Of a stretch of DNA of 6,029 bases, positions 5,781 through 6,029 are shown piece after piece; the first letter of the stretch is position 1, and each line of letters starts with the position of its first letter. A program made the translations under genes and the position numbers. The notes under the pieces were generated by a model that did not search any database, had not been told where the DNA came from, and saw only the letters and a program-made list of their open reading frames with translations. The stretch is from Candidatus Moraniibacteriota bacterium (GTDB lineage: Bacteria; Patescibacteriota; Minisyncoccia; Moranbacterales; UBA2206). The stretch covers positions 1 to 6,029 of the forward strand of contig DAIEIZ010000029.1 in the NCBI GenBank assembly GCA_027351145.1, given 5' to 3'.

Positions 5781-5884
5781 AAAAAGGTGCCGAAGTTACG
5801 GACGAGTTTGCCTCCGAGATCCATTTCTGCTGTGTGCCGGAAGGGGATGATGATTATCAAGATTATCACCAAGGCCATGCGTAG
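5711..5884 (+). CDS. Small Cys-rich acidic protein, last of the cassette
   Basis: This is a 57-residue protein of unknown function. It begins MHCHNCRKHCW, giving C3-x2-C6-x3-C10-x11-C22, the same general cysteine layout as genes 8-10, with the aromatic/Gly-rich stretch WSFNEDGVASYC matching the position of CFNYAGGISWC in gene 9. The rest is acidic (VTDEFASE, EGDDDYQDY), with adjacent C40/C41 and a His-containing tail. Its start is chosen at 5711 for the Shine-Dalgarno sequence; starting at 5684 would add nine residues (MGKMAERRS) encoded by the overlapped end of gene 10. It overlaps gene 10 by 70 bases and is followed within 10 bases by a hairpin, so it is probably the last gene of the transcript. 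Confidence 0.65.
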   Translation: MHCHNCRKHCWSFNEDGVASYCIEKGAEVTDEFASEIHFCCVPEGDDDYQDYHQGHA

Positions 5885-5890
5885 GAAAAT

Positions 5891-5918
5891 GATAGGGGAC
5901 ACAATGTTGTTCCCTATC
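5891..5918 (+). terminator. Hairpin after the last gene, possible transcript end
   Basis: Arms GATAGGGGACA (5891-5901) and TGTTCCCTATC (5908-5918) pair over 11 positions with one G-U wobble around the 6-base loop CAATGT. It begins 7 bases after the gene 11 stop, where a terminator would lie. It lacks a following T-run (CCTAAAG follows), so it is not a standard intrinsic terminator. It may end transcription with a factor, protect the 3' end of the message, or be a protein-binding palindrome. Confidence 0.5.
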
Positions 5919-5931
5919 CCTAAAGAGAATC

Positions 5932-6025
5932 AGAGGCTTTTAGAGGCAATTGTAAGCTAGGCTTAAAACAGTTGTAACCTAGTTGTAAACTAATTTTTTA
6001 ACCAAACCATATTTGTAAATTTCTA
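5932..6025. repeat. Short phased direct repeats in the final non-coding stretch
   Basis: AGAGGC occurs at 5932 and 5942. TTGTAAGCTA (5950-5959), TTGTAACCTA (5972-5981) and TTGTAAACTA (5983-5992) share TTGTAANCTA with start-to-start offsets of 22 and 11 bases, close to whole helical turns. A looser relative, TTGTAAATTTCTA, starts at 6013. TAAGC/GCTTA form a 5-base inverted repeat around TAG at 5953-5965. No gene is seen between 5885 and the end. The pattern is typical of an operator or iteron-like protein-binding region, but which kind is unknown. Confidence 0.5.
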
Positions 6026-6029
6026 ATCA

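Noticed and set aside
5675..5902. Minus-strand open frame of 75 codons opposite genes 10 and 11
   Set aside because: It is a shadow of genes 10 and 11 that also reads through the hairpin region; no supporting start signal or motif.

Overview
The window reads as the tail-tip end of the late region of a tailed bacteriophage or prophage with siphovirus-type organisation. All supported genes are on the plus strand. Seven closely packed genes (positions 2-5043) run in the usual order: C-terminal end of a tail tape-measure protein, distal tail protein (Dit), a fibre/adaptor protein with a collar-type tip, a gp27-like baseplate hub, a small Cys4 zinc-ribbon protein, a second collar-tip protein, and a coiled-coil protein with one C-terminal membrane segment that resembles XhlA/holin-associated proteins. 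Gaps between genes 1-6 are 1-17 bases, so they are almost certainly one transcript. No lytic enzyme is visible; it may lie outside the window.

Positions 5071-5884 hold a different kind of block: four small cysteine-rich putative zinc-binding proteins, each overlapping the next by about 70-107 bases in a different frame. They share a loose C-x2-C-x(3-6)-C-x(9-13)-C spacing and none has a function I recognise. Each has a clear Shine-Dalgarno sequence. In contrast, none of the six complete genes upstream has one; they start after A/T-rich leaders such as AAAATTATG. This change in start-site style, together with a somewhat higher GC content in hand-counted rows, suggests that the block is a separately acquired or separately expressed cassette.

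The last 145 bases (5885-6029) hold no gene. They contain an 11-bp hairpin directly after the last stop codon, then short direct repeats: AGAGGC twice, 10 bases apart, and TTGTAANCTA three times at offsets of 22 and 11 bases. This looks like a transcript end followed by a protein-binding or regulatory region.

The host cannot be fixed from this window. The sequence is moderately AT-rich, uses the standard code, and favours TAA stops. The lack of Shine-Dalgarno sequences in the tail genes would fit a host that relies little on them (Bacteroidota, some Patescibacteria/CPR) or reinitiation within a compact operon. The gene 3 domain types are, as I recall, common in metagenomic phages. The host assignment is inference only. 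In function, genes 1-6 would build the tail tube ruler, the tube-to-tip connector, the hub, and two receptor- or surface-contacting tips; gene 7 may act at the host membrane in lysis; the role of the cysteine-rich cassette is unknown.
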